In this document: positions 7,783 through 10,711 of the stretch, in pieces | Layout of the letters: each line of letters starts with the position of its first letter | Numbering within the stretch: the first letter of the stretch is position 1 | Assembly (NCBI GenBank): GCA_028456385.1 | Contig: JALNQF010000930.1 | Span: forward strand, 1 to 10,711 | Source: Ophiosphaerella korrae | Taxonomy: Eukaryota; Ascomycota; Dothideomycetes; Pleosporales; Phaeosphaeriaceae | Reading direction: 5' to 3' | Length of the DNA: 10,711 bases | Program-made: the position numbers and the translations under genes | The notes under the pieces: model-generated | What the model saw: the letters and a program-made list of their open reading frames with translations, nothing else | Database searches by the model: none | Told to the model about the DNA's origin: nothing

Positions 7783-8355
7783 ATGTCCTATTCCCTTCCT
7801 CCCAATCAATACAGCGGCACCGTACAAGGCGTCACGGTGTCTTACAATAATCCAACCCAAACTGCTCTTTTCAACATCGGCAACCCATTGTTGAAAAGTT
7901 TATTAGAAGAGTTTTCGGTACGCGCGGTGCTTGAAAGAGGTTATTATAATGTTACGATTGTGTAAGCATCTAATCCTCAGATCATTCGATGCCTGACTGA
8001 TTCGATCAGGTCTATCTTCCATTCCACCACTATCAACTCCAAAGGAAAAAAGGTTTCAGCACCAATGCATTGTACAATCCATGCAGGATCTCAAGATGCA
8101 GTTGCTCATATCGAAGTTTCCGGGTTCAACCCCCGGACGTCCCCTATGAATTGGTACGACGCGGTATCAATGACGACCGTCAAGTGGGAGGATCGAGCAA
8201 CATCTTCAAATGCCTCTTCCCATGGCAAACAAAGCCCAGCCCGAGCTGGAGCATCTGATCAATCAGACGCACGGTGGATTCGCACATCATCCAATGTCCC
8301 GGGCCAGCAGTGGACATGGTGGGATGGTACAAAATATACTGGCCAGTACCAATAA
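7783..8355 (+). CDS. Hypothetical protein, two exons, 174 aa
   Basis: Exon 1 is 7783-7961 and exon 2 is 8010-8355. Removing the 48-bp intron joins two open frames exactly (GT+G gives V60) into a 174-residue protein from MSYSLPP to KYTGQYQ. I do not recognise the family. There is no signal peptide and no membrane span. Residues 1-80 look compact (FNIGNPLLKSLLEEF, then beta-like GYYNVTIV). Residues about 105-140 are Ser/Ala/Gly-rich and probably disordered. The last 14 residues are aromatic (W161, W163, W164, Y169, Y173), with a WWDGTKY block that reminds me of C-termini of small fungal hypothetical proteins, without proof. The start is supported by GCC before ATG and an in-frame TAA 21 bp upstream. 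It is divergent from the kinase. The clean splice-mediated frame is the main evidence that it is real. Confidence 0.65.
7962..8009 (+). other. Intron of the hypothetical gene, 48 bp
   Basis: Donor GTAAGC, branch-like CTGAC at about 7993-7997 and acceptor ATCAG. Without splicing the frame stops at TAA (7963-7965), inside the donor. With it, the frame runs on for 115 codons. The length is typical of filamentous fungi. Confidence 0.75.
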
Positions 8356-8548
8356 GTATCGTTGGAAGCGAACTATCATTATCTTATCATCTCCCTCGTT
8401 CCAATCGTATTCGTCTCGGGATCCCTGCTTTATGTATAGCTCATGTACTCAATCACTGGTCAATGTTCATAACAATGCATCCTTCAAAATTCGCGACAAG
8501 TGGAACTGCAAGTGAAATTATTAACGGCATATGTGGTAATTAAGCCAG

Positions 8549-8554
8549 AATAAA
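8549..8554 (+). terminator. Possible polyadenylation signal AATAAA
   Basis: AATAAA occurs about 195 bp after the stop of the hypothetical gene, followed by A-rich sequence. Fungal genes use this signal loosely, so this is only a candidate 3' end. Confidence 0.35.
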
Positions 8555-8555
8555 T

Positions 8556-9081
8556 AAGCCAAGCATAAGACGCTGATGGCTCCGGCTCTGAGCAGGTTAC
8601 ATATTTAGCTAAATTGAATGTGGAACTTGTTCTCGCTGCTATTCCTCCGCAATTTTTCTTGGCCTCTTTGATGCTCCCTTATCAGTGAAGGACGTGTCTG
8701 GAGTGATGAAGTCGATGATCTTGGCAGACGGGGTTGCTAACCAAGTTAAGTATGGACCGCCCTTGTTTTTCCGAGCTTAGTCCGTACATCATATGATCTG
8801 GCGTTCCCGTGTCGCGCGTCGCAGCTTTCGCTGGTGTGCTATCGAGCGCTGCATGCCAACGGCTGTACGCGGGAAATAGCACCTATCTCTGGAGCATAAC
8901 GCCAAAGTGCATTTCTAGTGACAAGAGATTGCACAACCTCGACACGGTTCGAAACCGAAAGCTAACAGGAGACACAGTCCTAAAGGTCCGTCGAGTAGTT
9001 TAACACGCTTGTGCTATAAACTAAATCATTTAAATCAACCAACTAATCTACTCGTATTAGAAAGCGGGTTGCCTTTCCATG
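8556..9081. other. Intergenic stretch without a supportable gene
   Basis: Composition is normal and CpG is retained, so RIP is not obvious. A + strand frame stays open from 8613 to 8780 for 55 codons (containing DAPLSVKDVSGVMKS) but has no suitable start, and I found no splice sites that extend it sensibly. Other short frames near 8682-9003 overlap each other on both strands. A gene fragment is possible, but I assign none. Confidence 0.45.
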
Positions 9082-9417
9082 TCAGCCCCTCGCTATTCCC
9101 GCATAAATCTGCGTCTCAGCCATGTCGAACTCCTTGCACTGTCTCGAATCTCGTTGAATCCATGTAATCAGGTGCTCCGAAAATAAACTGAACCCCTCCG
9201 CGAGGCAGACGCCATGCAGAGCATGAACGTTATGCAAGGGTGCCGCCGTTATCGTCCAATAAAGTTCCAATTTGTAGTTTTGTTTGGTCGGTTGCATAAA
9301 ATCCTCCCAGCTTCGCCGCTTCCGTCTCTTTAACATCTCAAAGAAAACGCTAAAGGGTAGTCTCATGCCAGGACTTTCAAAGCCAAACCCCTCGGCCAAA
9401 CCCGGCGTCCAATTCAC
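9082..9417 (-). CDS. Unidentified ORF, about 111 codons, possible exon or gene remnant
   Basis: The minus-strand frame is open from an upstream in-frame stop near 9424 to the stop at 9082-9084; the first possible start is a GTG at 9417, with no ATG near it. The translation is of mixed, protein-like composition: a basic KRRKRRSWEDF block near residues 30-40, then alternating hydrophobic and polar segments (YWTITAAPLHN, LFSEHLITWIQRD) and the end YAGIARG. I do not recognise it. If real it needs an upstream exon, but between 9424 and 9600 I see no canonical GTAWGT donor. A short frame with MKGKNASDW lies just upstream in another phase and stops at TAG, so a frameshifted remnant is also possible. 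The opposite strand is open over part of the same DNA, which weakens the call. Confidence 0.3.
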   Translation of the reverse strand: MNWTPGLAEGFGFESPGMRLPFSVFFEMLKRRKRRSWEDFMQPTKQNYKLELYWTITAAPLHNVHALHGVCLAEGFSLFSEHLITWIQRDSRQCKEFDMAETQIYAGIARG

Positions 9418-9570
9418 GCTACGTCACCCAGGTAGACTCATAGGAGCCAATGCGCCAATCGCTAGCATTCTTTCCTTTCATAGACTGGGTCCGCAGATAA
9501 TCCATCGGTTAGGAACAGTATATTCGCAGTCAAATCGGATGCAGTAGCTTCTGGTCCGCATGAATTTCAA

Positions 9571-9580
9571 CCCCCCCCCC
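9571..9580 (+). repeat. C10 homopolymer
   Basis: Ten consecutive C between TTCAA and ATGGCC. Long G/C homopolymers are length-unstable and prone to sequencing error. Confidence 0.95.
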
Positions 9581-9637
9581 ATGGCCTCCTAACTAGATAG
9601 ATACAGCTAACGCCTGCCGTTTTCGTTCATCGCGTCA

Positions 9638-9683
9638 GAGGCATAGTCTGCAAGGCAAGTTTGCGAGGCATAGCCTGCGAAGC
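9638..9683 (+). repeat. Two 19-bp near-identical units, 27-bp period
   Basis: GAGGCATAGTCTGCAAGGC (9638-9656) and GAGGCATAGCCTGCGAAGC (9665-9683) match at 16 of 19 positions, and all three differences are transitions. The pair looks like a small tandem duplication since altered by point mutation. Confidence 0.75.
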
Positions 9684-9879
9684 GCACTCTAGTCAAGGTA
9701 ATCTGCTCAGTCGCTACCGGAAGCTAGATAGCTAAATGCGTAGGGGGAAATAGCGTCAATGTATCGCTCTGTCCGCAGGTAGCGTCAAGGCTTCACTACT
9801 TAGTCATTAGTAAGGAATTTAAAGTCTCAAGGAAAATACTATAAATTTTAATTTGATTAATAATAGGGTTAGTAGAAGT

Positions 9880-10085
9880 TAGGGTTGCAACTTTTAAGTA
9901 ATTACTTATTCGAGATAAGTAATTACTAATTTTTTTCAACTAATTATTTTAGTATAGGCTTTAGACTTAAATTTCTAGTAAAATTATATAAAATATTAGT
10001 TATATTAAAGATAAATTTTATATTAGCAAATTTCTTTTAAATACTCTATAACACTAGTAATATATAAAAATATATAAATAAATTA
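9880..10085 (-). mobile_element. Foldback element, second copy, interrupted by the Tc1-like insertion
   Basis: It starts with TAGGGTTGCAACTTTTAAGT and follows the element at 3757-4142 for about 205 bp. The match is better to the reverse complement of that copy's right arm (shared CTAATTATTTTAGTATA, CTTAAATTTCTAGTAAA and TAGTAATATATAAAAATATATAAA-like blocks) than to its left arm. The two copies are therefore inverted relative to each other. It ends at TA 10084-10085, where a Tc1-like element begins, so its second half should lie beyond that insertion, outside the window. It carries fewer RIP changes than the first copy. Confidence 0.7.
9897..9927. repeat. Perfect palindrome in the foldback tip, 13-bp arms
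   Basis: AGTAATTACTTAT (9897-9909) and ATAAGTAATTACT (9915-9927) are exact reverse complements around TCGAG. The first copy has only the left half (3774-3785) before TTTTTT, so the two copies differ here by about 24 bp. Repeated subterminal words near the tip are known as transposase-binding sites in hAT elements, which is a possible role here. Confidence 0.8.
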
Positions 10086-10711
10086 CAGTGGGGTGACACG
10101 AAAAAAAAAGCCTAAAAAAAAGTTATAGTTTTTAACTAGTAATAACTCTCCGAATAAAATAGCTAAAAATATAAGCAAACATAAATCTTAAAGAAAATAT
10201 CTAGGACTTTATTTTAGCTTACTACAAATTTTAATTACTAAGCAAATACAAGCTAGGATTTGAACTGTTTAGAGGACTTTTTTTTCGTAAAATTCAACCT
10301 AATAGAACTTTTTTATTAGCGTATAAAATTCAATTTTTATTTCATCTAGTGTTTAGTAGGCTAGTAGAGATTATATTACCTAATTTTTATAGTATATTTA
10401 TTATCTACTTATTTAGTTAATTTAAATAGAAAAAAGTAATAACTTTATTACAAAAGATAAACTTACTAAATAGACTACTAATTTATTAGTCTATTAAGGA
10501 TAAAATAACTTCTAATCGTATTTTTTCTATATCTTTTCTAAATCCTTAATAACTAACGATAAACTTCTTAAAATTTAAACCTAAAGTTAACCTACTTTAA
10601 TCTTCTAATATACTTCTATTAACTATTACTACTATCTTTAATAGATAGTATATATCTATTAATAATACTATAAAGCAAATTAGTAAAAAAAAACAGTTAT
10701 TTACCCTCTAT
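10086..10711 (+). mobile_element. Tc1/mariner-like DNA transposon, 5' part (right copy), truncated by the window
   Basis: It begins CAGTGGGGTGACACG directly after TA (10084-10085) and matches the reverse complement of 1-439 through about 10540, for example TTTTAGCTTACTAC, TTTAATTACTAAGC and AAATTCAACCTAATAGAACT against AAATTCAACTTAATAGAACT. The tip is essentially free of RIP changes. Further inward the sequence is AT-rich and no transposase frame is visible before the window ends. The last 170 bp have no counterpart in the window, because the left copy is cut off at position 1. Assignment to Tc1/mariner rests on the tip and the TA target. Confidence 0.7.

Larger units (their letters stand above)
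9424..9879. other. Island edge with simple repeats, no gene seen
   Basis: This stretch leads from normal composition into the right AT block, the change falling at about 9800-9840. It holds a run of ten C at 9571-9580 and a 19-bp near-repeat pair at 9638-9683. The word TAGCGTCAA appears twice (near 9750 and 9780). No open frame longer than about 35 codons has support. Confidence 0.5.

Noticed and set aside
8274..8543. Open frames overlapping the end of the hypothetical gene in other phases
   Set aside because: They are shadows of the spliced exon 2 frame and its 3' flank, with no splice or homology support.
8613..8780. 55-codon open frame containing DAPLSVKDVSGVMKS
   Set aside because: It looks protein-like but has no start, and the only GT...AG extension would need a 36-bp intron. 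It is too weak to call.
9863..9885. TTAGGG-like words (TAGGGTTAG, then TTAGGG) as telomere repeats
   Set aside because: Only two isolated words occur, and the second is the tip of the foldback element, also recognisable in its other copy at 3757. There is no tandem array.
10273..10290. Inverted repeat of the Tc1-like tip (AGGACTTTTTTTTCGT) as the far end of a 200-bp MITE
   Set aside because: Similarity stops after the T-run and CGT, and homology with the left copy continues well past this point, so it is not the element end.

Overview
The window looks like part of a filamentous ascomycete (Pezizomycotina) genome. It has a sharp two-speed layout: a gene island of ordinary base composition (about 5.3-9.8 kb; the sampled line 8101-8160 is about 53% G+C) lies between extremely AT-rich blocks (1 to about 5290, and about 9830 to the end; the sampled line 1381-1440 is about 13% G+C). 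In the AT blocks nearly every remaining C sits in CpT and nearly every G in ApG, while CpA, TpG and CpG are almost gone. That is the mark of repeat-induced point mutation (RIP). Short introns of 54 and 48 bp also fit a filamentous fungus. The species cannot be named from this sequence.

Left AT block. Positions 1-439 are the end of a Tc1/mariner-like DNA transposon. Next comes a RIP-destroyed element with direct repeats of about 160 bp at about 442-600 and 3117-3278 that look like LTRs. A Gypsy-type reverse transcriptase/RNase H relic on the + strand (about 3490-3756) follows, and is broken by a complete 386-bp foldback element (3757-4142) with hAT-like tips. Positions 4143-5290 are unassigned AT-rich sequence holding a 20-bp minisatellite (4335-4432).

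Gene island. A solo LTR of 171 bp (5338-5508), little affected by RIP and flanked by a CCTTT duplication, opens the island. Then comes a two-exon, 420-residue SRPK-like protein kinase on the minus strand (6961 to 5645), with all catalytic residues present once a 54-bp intron is removed. About 820 bp away and divergent is a two-exon gene for a 174-residue protein of unknown function (7783-8355, + strand). Beyond it I see no convincing gene, only a minus-strand ORF of about 111 codons (9082-9417) that may be an exon or a remnant, plus short repeats and a C10 run.

Right AT block. A second copy of the foldback element starts at 9880 and is interrupted at a TA (10084-10085) by a second Tc1-like element whose intact-looking tip begins at 10086 and which runs off the window. 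The two Tc1-like copies are in inverted orientation, so the gene island lies between inverted repeats of roughly 440 bp. Comparing the two copies shows RIP directly: all six differences in the 15-bp tip are transitions at CpA, TpG or CpG.

The two genes may share a bidirectional promoter region, but nothing in the sequence ties their functions together. The main interest is an apparently intact regulatory kinase and an orphan gene surviving in a strongly RIP-mutated, transposon-filled compartment.
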